From: DASZWJ01 sp963813895
GTDB lineage: Bacteria > Pseudomonadota > Gammaproteobacteria > JAURND01
DNA: 64,000 nt
Assembly (NCBI GenBank): GCA_963813895.1
Contig: CAWFAS010000005.1
Location: 248,001-312,000 of the forward strand
Direction: 5' to 3'
Each line of letters opens with the position of its first letter. Position 1 is the stretch's first letter. This document shows, piece by piece, positions 18,836 to 27,985 of the stretch. The position numbers were made by a program, and so were the translations under genes. The notes under the pieces are model-generated. The model searched no databases, was not told the DNA's origin, and worked only from the letters and a program-made list of their open reading frames with translations.

Positions 18836-18898
18836 GTCAAGTACCGTTATGTAAAAATGGATATAAAAAATTAATCTATTTTAATTACGGTATTGACC
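18836..18898. promoter_or_regulatory. Inverted repeat in the tssF-hcp divergent region
   Basis: Imperfect dyad: GGTCAAGTACCGTTA at 18836-18850 and TTACGGTATTGACC at 18885-18898. The second arm overlaps a -35-like TTGACC of the presumed hcp promoter. This is the geometry of a repressor or activator site, but no regulator in the window can be assigned to it. Confidence 0.5.
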
Positions 18899-18922
18899 AT
18901 TTAATTGCGCGATAGTGATAAT
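18893..18922 (+). promoter_or_regulatory. Probable sigma-70 promoter of hcp
   Basis: TTGACC (18893-18898) and GATAAT (18917-18922) are separated by 18 bp, each differing from consensus at one position. Transcription would start about 90 nt before the hcp ATG, which has a strong GAAGGAG ribosome-binding site. Confidence 0.55.
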
Positions 18923-19023
18923 TATATTCTCCACATTAAATAAAAGTTAATGAGGATTATCATAGGAAAGTCACAATCTGTGGCGCACTAAATTACACTA
19001 AATTAATTGAAGGAGTTTAAATA

Positions 19024-19503
19024 ATGCCTATTTACATGCATTTTGAAGGTGTTGAAGGGGATGTTACTGCTAAGGGCTATGAAAAATGGATCGAGCTGAA
19101 TACTTTAAATTTTGGAGTAAACCGCGACATCAGAACTAGAACGGGGAAAACGTCCGATCGTGAAAATACATTACCCACTGTCGGTGAAGTGGTCGTGAGT
19201 TTGAATATGAGCAAAAGCTCACCCAATCTGTTTAATGAAGCCTGCGTAGGTAAAGCAAAATCCGTCAAAATCAGCGTTTGCCAAACCAGCACTGGCGCTC
19301 CAAGAGAGTATGTGCATTATGATTTAAGCGAAGTTTTAATCAGTGGCTATCATACTGCCATACCTATCAGCGATCTTCCTAAAGACACATTAACCCTTAA
19401 TTTCAATAAAATGGTAATGAAATACACACCATTCAGCCAAGGAAATACTCCACAGGCTCCAACGGCTGCTGGTTACGATTTGGTTACGGGCACTAAGGTT
19501 TAA
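19024..19503 (+). CDS. hcp: T6SS tube protein Hcp (TssD)
   Basis: The 159-residue product begins MPIYMHFEGVEGDVTAKGYEKW and contains PTVGEVVVSLNMSKSSPNLF and SGYHTAIPISDLPKDTLTLNFNK, all typical of Hcp. Hexameric rings of Hcp stack into the inner tube expelled by the contracting sheath, and can carry small effectors in the ring lumen. It is a single-gene unit: a strong GAAGGAG site, its own likely promoter, and a long palindrome directly after the stop. That fits the high expression Hcp needs. It is flanked by divergent tssF and convergent tssA. It has no C-terminal effector extension. Confidence 0.95.
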   Translation: MPIYMHFEGVEGDVTAKGYEKWIELNTLNFGVNRDIRTRTGKTSDRENTLPTVGEVVVSLNMSKSSPNLFNEACVGKAKSVKISVCQTSTGAPREYVHYDLSEVLISGYHTAIPISDLPKDTLTLNFNKMVMKYTPFSQGNTPQAPTAAGYDLVTGTKV

Positions 19504-19510
19504 TCACCTT

Positions 19511-19585
19511 TTAACCGAGCCGCGACCGTTAGGGAGCGTTTAATGGAGTCTAATAAACGCTCCCTAACGGTCGCGGCTCGGTTAA
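19511..19585. terminator. Long palindrome between hcp and tssA (family D)
   Basis: Perfect 32-base arms (around GAGCCGCGACCGTTAGGGAG) with an 11-base loop, 7 bp after the hcp stop and between convergent genes. It would form a very stable hairpin for both transcripts. A near-identical element is at 58473-58530, so it is a dispersed repeat that may be used as a terminator. Confidence 0.75.
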
Positions 19586-19632
19586 AGCGGGGGTTGTCTA
19601 TGCAACTCCGTCAGTTTTCTGAAATTCCCAGC

Positions 19633-20724
19633 TTACTCAAAACTAATGCCAGTTAAATGACCCAGTTGTCCACGCGCCGTCTCATCTAAAATGAGTTCTT
19701 TAAGTAATTCAGGCAAAGGGGTTTTTGCCCAACGCACAGCACGTTCTAGTATATAAGAAACGGGTGAGTGAGGCTCGGTAGAGCGAAAAAACTCAGCTGC
19801 TTGTAAGATGCTGTTTAAAACTTGTTCTCTGGATAAGTCCGTTGTAAATATTTTAGATTTCATAGGATCAATAGAGGAAGGTTTAGTCCTAATAATTGTA
19901 GAAGTTTCCTGAGCGGCATTTTCTGAGGTGGAAGTGTTAACGCTGTTTAAGCAATCAAGACAAGCATTAAGTTGCGCCAGAATTCGAGAAGAAGGTGGAG
20001 AATGTTCGCCACATTTTTGCTGGAGTAGTTCTGTAAGTTGCTGAAATTCATTGATGCACTCTTGCAGTATCTTGCGTTGAGAATTAACAACTTCTATTGG
20101 GATTTCTTTAAAAGCACGCGCAATCATTTCTATGCTGGTATAGCCTGCAGCGATGCGTTGTGAACGTTTTTCAGGGTTTGCAATTTTCAGTAGTTCTAAG
20201 GCCTGACGATATTGCCACAAAGCAATTGAATTTTCTGCGCTGTCTGGAGTGAGTGGGATGAGTGCAATAGGTGTGATGAGAGAGCCTTCAACGGTCTCAC
20301 CATTTAATCCGGCCAGCGGTGCGACGAGTGAAATTAATCCATCTTCATCGGGTAGCGGGTATAACTCGCCCCAAAATTTTTCACACAATTGCCGCGCCAG
20401 ACCGAAGCCGGCGCATAAACCTGGAAAACCTTGTTCACGTAGCAAAGCTTCAATCAACCATGCGGTAACTTCGAGGTCCTTGGATTTAGTGCACAAAATA
20501 TCTATACACCTATTGTAAACGAGAGACCAATCGGGTCTGACGCCTTTTTCAGCGCCTTGGATTTGTTGTCGCTCCATGGTGCGAAGTGCCATGCGTGCAT
20601 CTTTGAGTTGATGGTACAAAGGAATGAGTGCGCTATCTTCTCGCAGATTTTTTCCGGTGGATTCTTTGCGAGAAATAGGGGCAAGTAAAGCATCAAAATC
20701 GAGTTGAATTATAGAAGTTAACAT
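19633..20724 (-). CDS. tssA: T6SS protein TssA (ImpA family)
   Basis: A 363-residue protein with the ImpA N-terminal domain (LLAPISRKESTGKNLREDS, then PDWSLVYNRCIDILCTKSKDLEVTAWLIEALLREQGFPGL). The C-terminal helical region (RSTEPHSPVSYILERAVRWA) is typical of short TssA proteins. TssA coordinates baseplate docking and tube/sheath polymerisation. The start at 20724 is chosen because AAGGAA sits just upstream; in-frame codons further upstream have no such site. It is transcribed towards hcp and away from the tssJ-tssE block. Confidence 0.93.
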   Translation of the reverse strand: MLTSIIQLDFDALLAPISRKESTGKNLREDSALIPLYHQLKDARMALRTMERQQIQGAEKGVRPDWSLVYNRCIDILCTKSKDLEVTAWLIEALLREQGFPGLCAGFGLARQLCEKFWGELYPLPDEDGLISLVAPLAGLNGETVEGSLITPIALIPLTPDSAENSIALWQYRQALELLKIANPEKRSQRIAAGYTSIEMIARAFKEIPIEVVNSQRKILQECINEFQQLTELLQQKCGEHSPPSSRILAQLNACLDCLNSVNTSTSENAAQETSTIIRTKPSSIDPMKSKIFTTDLSREQVLNSILQAAEFFRSTEPHSPVSYILERAVRWAKTPLPELLKELILDETARGQLGHLTGISFE

Positions 20725-20905
20725 CAGGATTTCCTTAAAAAAAATAGATGAGAAGACTATCCTAACAAACATGCATCAAAAAAACATAGTCGTTTTTTTA
20801 TTTTTAAAATTATGTAGATTACTAGGTTGCGCAAGAATTATTAGTTCGCTAACATAAAAAATATAAAGAAAATAAGTAACTGCTTACGCCATAGCCAGCT
20901 CAGTC

Positions 20906-20992
20906 CCGTCGTCCCGCGGCTTGTCCGCGGGATCCAGGAAAAAGCTGAGAAACCTCATTTTTGGATCCCGCGGACAAGCCGCGGGACGACGG
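20906..20992. repeat. Palindrome family F (CGTCGTCCCGCGGCTTGTCC)
   Basis: Perfect 31-base arms separated by 25 bases. A second copy is at 31326-31436 with a longer loop. It resembles the inner module of MITE A (GTCGTCCCG...GGGATCCAG). It lies in the 367-bp gap between tssA and the divergent tssJ block. Confidence 0.9.
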
Positions 20993-21091
20993 AGTGGCAG
21001 TTACGAAAATAATATGAAATAGGTTTTTATTTTGTATTTGAAAGTTAGGAGTAAATAAAACAATTTTATAACTTAACGAGCAGCTTGTGGT

Positions 21092-21472
21092 ATGGAAATG
21101 CTTGAATTTAAATTCAAACATGCGGTCGAATTTGTAGATGAAGATCTCCAGTTAGCTGCGATTGAAAGCCAACAAAAGGGTTTTAATGTGGAGGCTCCCC
21201 TGAAAAATAAATCAGATCCTTTGTGCTTCTTATTTCAAATAGATAAGCAGCCTGTGGTATACCCAGTGATACAAGCTTCTCAAAGCCGTGTTCGACCGAC
21301 TTTACCATTGTTGAAGCAACATTTTATTGTCCAACAGGTTACAAGGCTATCTTCAGAGAATCCTGCATATTCTGTGTTAACAGATATTGCGCTCTTTGAA
21401 GCAGAAAAAATTCAAGGAAATATTTTGCAGGATTTGGCTGGTGAAAAGGAAAGGCATAATTATGAAATATAA
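21092..21472 (+). CDS. Unknown T6SS-locus protein
   Basis: The 126-residue product is not recognised. It is acidic-to-neutral, without signal peptide or membrane segment, and starts MEMLEFKFKHAVEFVDEDLQ; an alternative ATG lies 6 bp in. The middle contains DPLCFLFQIDKQPVVYPVI, and the end is helical and charged (ALFEAEKIQGNILQDLAGEK). Its last 11 bp overlap the tssJ start, so translation is likely coupled. It is the first gene of the block tssJ-tssK-tssL and is therefore expected to work with the membrane complex or baseplate. This is inferred from position only. Confidence 0.7.
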   Translation: MEMLEFKFKHAVEFVDEDLQLAAIESQQKGFNVEAPLKNKSDPLCFLFQIDKQPVVYPVIQASQSRVRPTLPLLKQHFIVQQVTRLSSENPAYSVLTDIALFEAEKIQGNILQDLAGEKERHNYEI

Positions 21473-21920
21473 ATCATTACAAATATTCGCCATAACTTTA
21501 TCCCTGCTGTTATTTACAGCAATGATAACTGGATGCTCTAAATCTCCTTATGCTACAGCTGCGATTGAATCGGCCAACTTCCTCAATCCAAATATTTATC
21601 ATCAAGCCTCGCCGGTTGTTGTAGTTATTTATCAATTAAAATCTGCCACTACTTTCCAGCAAGCAAATTTCTTCGCGCTGAGTGATAACGCACAAAGTAC
21701 ATTAGGCGCTGATCTTCTTGATAAACGTGAACTTGAAATAAGACCAGGTCAAAAGCAAACTGTGCGCATGGATTTATCTCCACAAGCCAGTTATATCGGA
21801 GTGGTTGCAGAATTTAGAAATCCCGATAGTTCACAGTGGCGTCAGATCAAACAGGTCAAGCCAGGTAAGAGTTTGAAATTACGAATACATTTATCAACGC
21901 AAAATATTAGCGTTGAATAA
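21462..21920 (+). CDS. tssJ: T6SS outer-membrane lipoprotein TssJ
   Basis: The 152-residue product has a lipoprotein signal peptide (MKYKSLQIFAITLSLLLF, lipobox ITGC, cysteine near residue 24). A transthyretin-like SciN/VasD domain follows: VVVVIYQLKSATTFQQANFFAL, then RPGQKQTVRMDL and YIGVVAEFRNPDSSQWRQ. TssJ anchors the trans-envelope complex in the outer membrane by binding the TssM C-terminus. The start at 21462 is fixed by the signal peptide and a GGAAAGG site. It overlaps the preceding unknown gene and is followed by tssK. Confidence 0.93.
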   Translation: MKYKSLQIFAITLSLLLFTAMITGCSKSPYATAAIESANFLNPNIYHQASPVVVVIYQLKSATTFQQANFFALSDNAQSTLGADLLDKRELEIRPGQKQTVRMDLSPQASYIGVVAEFRNPDSSQWRQIKQVKPGKSLKLRIHLSTQNISVE

Positions 21921-21955
21921 TTCTAACGGACATCATTACTATTGGAACATAAAGC

Positions 21956-23305
21956 ATGACATTAGCTGACAAAGTCATTTGGTCTGAAGGTATGTTTCTA
22001 CACCCACACCATCTTCAGCAGCAAGAACGTTACCTAGATAATCTAATGATAGAACGCTCAAGCATGCTAGATCCCTATGGCTGGGGTATTACTGAGCTTA
22101 AGATAGATGAGCAGTTATTATTACTGGGTAAATTATCAATAAAATCCTGCCGCGGAATTTTGCCGGATGGCACGGCAGTTAATATCCCAGCCCGAGACAA
22201 AGCACCAGCTCCCATCGATATCCCGCTAGGCACAACTAACAGCATAATTTATCTCGCACTACCTTTTAAACGAGCAGGTGTGTCTGAGACAAGTTTATTA
22301 AACGAAATCGATAAACATTTATACCGCTATCACGTGGAAACAATTGAAGTATCGGATAGCAATGCCGGCTCAGAAGTAATCACACCCTTGCAAGTAGGCA
22401 AGTTATCTTTACGTTTATTAATGGAAAATCAGGATCGGCAAGGCTTTAGTTGTTTAGGTCTAGTGCGGGTGCTGGAGGCACGTGCGGATCATAAAATTTT
22501 AATTGATGAGCATTATTTTCCCCCTTGCTTGAACGTACACGCTGTGCATAATTTTTCAGGCTTTATTGAAGAAATTCAAGGGTTACTCCATTACCGGGGC
22601 AATAGGTTAATGGAACGCCTGAGCCAAGGTACCAGTGGCGGAGTAGCTGAAATTGCTGATTTTACGTTATTGCAAATTATGAATCGCTATGAACCTTTAT
22701 TGCGACATTTTGCCAGTTTAAAAACACTGCATCCAGAACAATTATATTCTGTTCTCATCCAATTAATTGGCGATATTTCGACCTTTATGCATTGGCAACG
22801 TCGTCCCGCCGTCATGCCAGATTATTTGCATGATGATTTACAGACAGTTTTCCAACCCTTGATGACGGAATTGCGTCGTGGATTAAGCCTGGTGTTGGAA
22901 GAAGGTGCCGTTGCATTAACAATTGAAGAACAAGAATCTAATGTCTGGGTGTCTGTTCTCAGCGATAAATCACTATTGGATAAAGCGAATTTTATTTTGG
23001 CAGTGTACGCCAATACTCCGCAGGAAAATTTGCGTTCGCAGTTTCCAGCGCAAGTTAAAGTTGCCCCGGTTGAAGAAATTCGTAGTCTAGTGAATCGTGC
23101 ATTGCCAGGTATTGAACTCAGTCCCTTATCAATTGCACCAAGACAAATTCCTTATTATGCAAATTTTGCTTATTTTTCTCTTAATCATTGCCATGCTTTA
23201 TGGGAACAGCTTAAGAAATCGGCCGGACTGGCTTTCCATGTGGGCGGTGCATTTCCAGGTTTACGTTTAGAGTTATGGGCTGTAAAGGATAAACGCTATG
23301 AATGA
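21956..23305 (+). CDS. tssK: T6SS baseplate adaptor TssK
   Basis: A 449-residue member of the TssK/ImpJ/VasE family. The N-terminus KVIWSEGMFLHPHHLQQQERYL is the family hallmark. The C-terminal part (IPYYANFAYFSLNHCHALWEQLKKS, FPGLRLELWAVK) matches the receptor-like domain that contacts TssL/TssM. TssK trimers connect the baseplate to the membrane complex. It overlaps tssL by 8 bp, indicating coupled translation. Confidence 0.95.
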   Translation: MTLADKVIWSEGMFLHPHHLQQQERYLDNLMIERSSMLDPYGWGITELKIDEQLLLLGKLSIKSCRGILPDGTAVNIPARDKAPAPIDIPLGTTNSIIYLALPFKRAGVSETSLLNEIDKHLYRYHVETIEVSDSNAGSEVITPLQVGKLSLRLLMENQDRQGFSCLGLVRVLEARADHKILIDEHYFPPCLNVHAVHNFSGFIEEIQGLLHYRGNRLMERLSQGTSGGVAEIADFTLLQIMNRYEPLLRHFASLKTLHPEQLYSVLIQLIGDISTFMHWQRRPAVMPDYLHDDLQTVFQPLMTELRRGLSLVLEEGAVALTIEEQESNVWVSVLSDKSLLDKANFILAVYANTPQENLRSQFPAQVKVAPVEEIRSLVNRALPGIELSPLSIAPRQIPYYANFAYFSLNHCHALWEQLKKSAGLAFHVGGAFPGLRLELWAVKDKRYE

Positions 23306-24065
23306 AAATACACTCTTAGCCCGTTCCGCGCGGGATACCCTCATGACTTCACATCAGCCATTACCTTTCATACAGCTCAATGGCATAAACCCTCTGACTT
23401 CAGCCGCCATGCCGCTGTTATTATTAATGATTAAACTCCGTCAAACGCAGCCTATTGACCCCGACCAAATTGTTGAAATACGTCGCCTAGTGATTAACGA
23501 AATAATGGCTTTTGTCGAAACAGCCAGGAAGCTGCAATGTTCACCACGAATTATTTTAGCTGCGCGCTACTGTCTGTGCACTGCATTAGACGAAGCAGTA
23601 CTTTCAACCCGTTGGGGCAATCATAGCGCTTGGTCACATCAGACTTTGCTCAGCATTGTGCAACAGGAAACTTGGGGAGGCGAACGTTTTTTTATCATCC
23701 TCGAAGAAATGGCTAAATCGCCTGTCGAAAATCTTTCACTACTGGAATTGTTATACCTAATTTTAAGTCTGGGTTTTGAAGGCCGATATTATAATCAGGA
23801 TCAAGCCATTCGCGATGAAGTCAGACACCGCCTGTTTTATATTATTTCCATGCATAAAGAACAACCAGAGAAATCATTTTCTCCAAGTCTTTCTGTCTTA
23901 CAGAAAAAGCCAATGACTTCGCGGCGAACATTTTCCAGGTGGAAATTGTTAGGTATAACCTGCGCAATTTTTATTTTTTTGGGGGGGGTATTTAATATCG
24001 CAACCTGGATTTCAGGGCGAGATATATTGCAAGCATTTGTTGCAGTGAAGCTGCACACGGAATAA
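23298..24065 (+). CDS. tssL: T6SS inner-membrane protein TssL (DotU family)
   Basis: The 255-residue product has the DotU-type cytoplasmic helical domain: RYCLCTALDEAVLSTRWG, then LLELLYLILSLGFEGRYY, a strong family motif. A single C-terminal transmembrane helix lies near residues 217-235 (LLGITCAIFIFLGGVFNIA) with about 15 residues after it. There is no peptidoglycan-binding extension. TssL pairs with TssM in the inner membrane. The gene overlaps tssK. Downstream, a repeat carrying an inserted MITE separates it from tssM. Confidence 0.94.
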   Translation: MNENTLLARSARDTLMTSHQPLPFIQLNGINPLTSAAMPLLLLMIKLRQTQPIDPDQIVEIRRLVINEIMAFVETARKLQCSPRIILAARYCLCTALDEAVLSTRWGNHSAWSHQTLLSIVQQETWGGERFFIILEEMAKSPVENLSLLELLYLILSLGFEGRYYNQDQAIRDEVRHRLFYIISMHKEQPEKSFSPSLSVLQKKPMTSRRTFSRWKLLGITCAIFIFLGGVFNIATWISGRDILQAFVAVKLHTE

Positions 24066-24084
24066 TAGAGTAGATCGTTGAGGC

Positions 24085-24492
24085 GTTGTTGAATAATTCG
24101 CTTCCTAAGGCTCTGTAAAACAATAACCTATCTTTTTAGCGCCCAGATGAGACTCAGATTTGCAGACGGGAGGGGGTAGAAAAATGCGCGCATAGTCGAC
24201 GGAACGTCGTCCCGGCAGGAAGCCGGGATCCAGGGCGCAGGAAAGCGAAACTTTCACATCCTGTGATCTGGATCCCGGCTTCCATGCCGGGACGACTACG
24301 TCGGTTGTTCTATGTAAGTGTTTTTCTATCCCCTCCCGCCTGCGAAGATGGGTCTTAGATGGGATGTTAAAAAGATAGGTTATTGTTTTACAGAGCCTAA
24401 CTATCCGAAACTCTATGATCCCCTCTCCCCTTGCGGGAGAGGGGATACAGGATACAGTGCTCTTTCAAAAAATGGGAGCGAATTATACAACC
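24085..24492. repeat. Repeat 'I' split by a MITE A insertion
   Basis: The left part GTTGTTGAATAATTCGCTTCC and the right part CTATCCGAAACTCTATGATC are contiguous, with one TAA between, in the uninterrupted copy at 45599-45782 read on the other strand. The intervening DNA is the MITE A copy at 24109-24397 plus a second TAA. Confidence 0.9.
24109..24397. mobile_element. MITE family A, 289 bp, copy 2
   Basis: GGCTCTG...CAGAGCC borders with TAA on both sides (24106-24108, 24398-24400). Opposite orientation to copies at 11845 and 36442. Lies between tssL and tssM without damaging either gene, inside an older repeat. Confidence 0.95.
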
Positions 24493-24539
24493 GCGCCGAT
24501 CATTGAATAAGCAACACAACATAAATTAAGAGGAACACA

Positions 24540-27500
24540 ATGCGAACATTTTTATACGGAATAACCAAATACAGTCTAGCATTGATATTAATATTACTCT
24601 TAGCCAGCATATGGTTCGCACCTCATCTCTTAGGTTGGGATACTGATTATAATTTTACCAATATACTCACGCAGTTATTATTAAGCGTCATTGTATTATT
24701 GATGGCTGCTTTTATTATATATCTAAAATATATTCACAAGCCTAACCGCACAACTGAAAATCGTCCTGAATCTGCCCAACAGCAAGTGGCAGATAAAGAA
24801 TCCTGGCAATTGTTTCACCAAGAAACTAAAGCTCTTTATGCAGCTTTAGGCGCTTTTTTCCAACATTGGGGTCAAAAAAAACGCCATTTCCTGCGCAAAT
24901 TACCCTGGTATGTTTTACTGGGCCATACCGGTAGTGGCAAAACCAATCTGTTACAACAAGCCAATTTCAATACCTTCCCAACGGAACATCTACCTGACGA
25001 TGCCTTAAAAAATGCTTGCCCACATACTTGGCGTTTTACTAACGAAGCTGTTTTTCTCGAACTCCCTTTTTCCATGCTGGATGATAACGATGACGAAGAT
25101 ACAAAGAAAAAGTCCGCATTAGAATCTATCAACAAAAACTCGCTTTTTTTTGCCGCCTTATTGAAGTTTATTCGACGTAACCGTCGCAAAAATTGTTTAA
25201 ATGGTGTGGTAGTAACTTTAGAATTACCCGACTTGCTATTTCGCAGTGAAGCCAAAGGATTAGCACCGCAACAGCACTTAAAAAGTATATTAAGTCGAAT
25301 GCATGCGGTTTTGGAAACCCAGATGCCGGTCTATTTGATATTGACCAAGTGTGACTTAATAGCAGGATTCCGAGAATTTTTTGCCAATCTTTCCAAAGAG
25401 GAGCGCGAACAAAACTGGGGAATCGCTTTTCCGCAAATAACATTTAGCAGTAAACGCCAAGCGTTAGATTATTTCAACAAAGAATTTGATGCACTAATTG
25501 CCAGATTACAGCAACATTTACTTATACGTCTGGAATCAGAACGTAATGCTGAACACAGAGCTATTATCAGTTATTTTCCGCAGCAGCTAGAACAGTGTAA
25601 ACCCATGCTCTCCGACTTGTTGTTGCAGGATGAAACGGCGCAACTACGTGGTATTTATTTTTGCAGCAATTTACAAGAAGGTAATCCATCAGATCTTTTG
25701 ATGTCCAAACTTAATGCGCATTTTAATCTGGAAGAAGTGTTACCGTTCAATTCTATTTCCCAGAAAAGAACCTATTTTGCGCAAAAATTTTTTCCGCAGA
25801 TTATATTTCCAGAAGCCAACTGGGCATTATCAAACTCCTATCATTGGCAGCGGCATGATCGGGTTATGAATCGCAGTAGCATTGCAGGAATGGGATTACT
25901 CCTATTGTTAGCCCTCGCTGGATTTGCCTATTCCTGGCAACAAAATAAATGGGCGCTCGACACCCTGGCTGACTATCTACCTATGTATCAACAGGCAGTC
26001 GACAGCTATTCACCAGATGATAAAAGTCTTGCTGCGGGATTGCCCTTGCTGAATAGTCTTAAAAATATTCAGGAAATTTATGCTGACAAATCTTCATGGA
26101 GTGTATGGTTGGAGGTTTTTGATCCCCTGCATATGCGTAAAATAATTAACCAAGTTTGGCAGCAGACGACCACCACCGTATTGATGCCACGGGTAGCGTC
26201 ACATCTTGCAGCGTTATTGCAGCAGAACCAACTGCCTACGGAAAATTTATATCAGGCGTTGAAAGGTTATCTAGTGTTTAGCCCCGCCGTCAGAGCAGAT
26301 CCACAATGGCTAAGGCCCCCTATTCGCACTGACTTGATGACCACCCTCAAAGATAAACCAGAAGATCAGGCTGAATTGAATGCATACCTCGCCGAAGCCG
26401 TACAATACCCCGTCAGTCCCATTAACCTGGATGATGCGTTGATTACTAATGTTAGAAAACAATTACACCAAGTTCCCCCGGTGCAATTTGCGTATTATGA
26501 AATAAAACAGGAAGCTGAAAATTCGCATGACCGCCTTGATTTAAGTAATAAACTTGAACCGTATTTTTCCGATGTATTTATTTATCAAGATACTAATCTA
26601 GCTACCCTTCCAGCGCTGTACACTTATCGGGGCTATAAAAGCCTGGAAGGTGAACGCAGCGCAGCGTTGATTCGCCATAGCGCAGAAATTTATCGCATTT
26701 TAGGTATTGACCCCAGCGTCAATTCCAACACCTTAAGTTTGCAAATGACGCCGGAATTGTGGGCTTTATATAATGCGGACTATATCCAACATTGGCAACG
26801 GGCTTTGTCCGATATCCAGATAGTTCCCTTTTATAGTTTATCGCAGGCAATCCAGGTATTAGATACTCTATCAGATAGCACTAATAATCTTATGCTCAAA
26901 TTATTGCATGAGGTTAAAGCTAATACTGCGACAGTGAAGAATAACACCATGCAGGTATCGCAACAGTTTGCAGAAATTAATGCGGCGACTGGAATTTCTA
27001 AAACTGGATTGCAATATACACGGAGCTTAAAAACTCTATTGGCGTTGCGGGAATACCTGGTGATGCTGAGTAATTCCACTAATGTGGCGCAAAAAGAATT
27101 TCAGGATGCCAGCGCAATTATGTTAAATAATCTGCCAAATAATCCTATTGTGGTGCTACGTCACCAGGCTCAACAATTGCCAGCACCGCTTAATGCCTGG
27201 TTTACGCAAATTGCTGATAACAGTATGGACGTATTGCTCAAAGGTGCGCATCAAGTTGCAAATACGGCGTGGAAAAATGAAGTATTGCCTTTTTATCAAA
27301 CCAATATTCAGGGTCGCTTTCCATTCGTTGTGGCTTCAGAAAATTTTGTTGATATGACCAATTTTGGAGCCTTTTTTGGCAGCGACGGCATCTATGCGAA
27401 ATATTTTAAGGCCTATCTGGCACCCTTTATTAATTCGCATGACAGCCTATGGCGTCAATACACCTTCGGTATTCATTCATTGGGTTTGAGTGATGCGACA

Positions 27501-27953
27501 ATTGCGCTGTTGTCTCGCGCCAGCTTAATTCGTAGCATGTATTTTCAAGGAGCGAATAACACACCTGCCGTACAATTTTCGATACAACCCCGTTATTTGG
27601 ATCCTCAAGCTAGTAGCATAAATATACAACTTGCTAACCAGAGCATTACTTATCGCCATGGGCCACCGCAATCCTTACATTGGCATTGGCCTTTTGTGGG
27701 TGATACGCAACAAGTGAGCTTTTCCTTCAGTGACTTCCATAATCAGAATTTCAGCCGTAGTTTTGACGGGCCCTGGGGATGGTTTCAAATGTTAAATGCC
27801 ACTCGTTTAGAAAAAGCAGATACTCCTGGTCATTATATTTGGACTGTGACTCAAGGCGATTATCGTGCCAGTTTTGATTTATGGGCGCCTAATAATCTAC
27901 CGATATTTGACTTAAATACTTTAAAAGGATTTGGTCTGCCGGAGGAAATTTAA
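24540..27953 (+). CDS. tssM: T6SS inner-membrane protein TssM (IcmF family)
   Basis: A 1137-residue IcmF/VasK protein. Two N-terminal transmembrane helices lie at about residues 11-31 and 43-63. A cytoplasmic NTPase-like domain follows with Walker A GHTGSGKT (residues 128-135) and TKCDLIAGFREFF. A third helix (GMGLLLLLALAGFAYSW, about residue 447) leads to a long periplasmic region ending in the beta-rich TssJ-binding domain (SFDGPWGWFQMLNATRLEKAD). TssM spans the periplasm and links TssL to TssJ. The Walker A motif is intact, unlike in some homologues. GAGGAAC precedes the ATG. First gene of the tssM-tssB-tssC run. Confidence 0.95.
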   Translation: MRTFLYGITKYSLALILILLLASIWFAPHLLGWDTDYNFTNILTQLLLSVIVLLMAAFIIYLKYIHKPNRTTENRPESAQQQVADKESWQLFHQETKALYAALGAFFQHWGQKKRHFLRKLPWYVLLGHTGSGKTNLLQQANFNTFPTEHLPDDALKNACPHTWRFTNEAVFLELPFSMLDDNDDEDTKKKSALESINKNSLFFAALLKFIRRNRRKNCLNGVVVTLELPDLLFRSEAKGLAPQQHLKSILSRMHAVLETQMPVYLILTKCDLIAGFREFFANLSKEEREQNWGIAFPQITFSSKRQALDYFNKEFDALIARLQQHLLIRLESERNAEHRAIISYFPQQLEQCKPMLSDLLLQDETAQLRGIYFCSNLQEGNPSDLLMSKLNAHFNLEEVLPFNSISQKRTYFAQKFFPQIIFPEANWALSNSYHWQRHDRVMNRSSIAGMGLLLLLALAGFAYSWQQNKWALDTLADYLPMYQQAVDSYSPDDKSLAAGLPLLNSLKNIQEIYADKSSWSVWLEVFDPLHMRKIINQVWQQTTTTVLMPRVASHLAALLQQNQLPTENLYQALKGYLVFSPAVRADPQWLRPPIRTDLMTTLKDKPEDQAELNAYLAEAVQYPVSPINLDDALITNVRKQLHQVPPVQFAYYEIKQEAENSHDRLDLSNKLEPYFSDVFIYQDTNLATLPALYTYRGYKSLEGERSAALIRHSAEIYRILGIDPSVNSNTLSLQMTPELWALYNADYIQHWQRALSDIQIVPFYSLSQAIQVLDTLSDSTNNLMLKLLHEVKANTATVKNNTMQVSQQFAEINAATGISKTGLQYTRSLKTLLALREYLVMLSNSTNVAQKEFQDASAIMLNNLPNNPIVVLRHQAQQLPAPLNAWFTQIADNSMDVLLKGAHQVANTAWKNEVLPFYQTNIQGRFPFVVASENFVDMTNFGAFFGSDGIYAKYFKAYLAPFINSHDSLWRQYTFGIHSLGLSDATIALLSRASLIRSMYFQGANNTPAVQFSIQPRYLDPQASSINIQLANQSITYRHGPPQSLHWHWPFVGDTQQVSFSFSDFHNQNFSRSFDGPWGWFQMLNATRLEKADTPGHYIWTVTQGDYRASFDLWAPNNLPIFDLNTLKGFGLPEEI

Positions 27954-27985
27954 AAAATTCATTCACATACTTTAGGAGATTTCAA

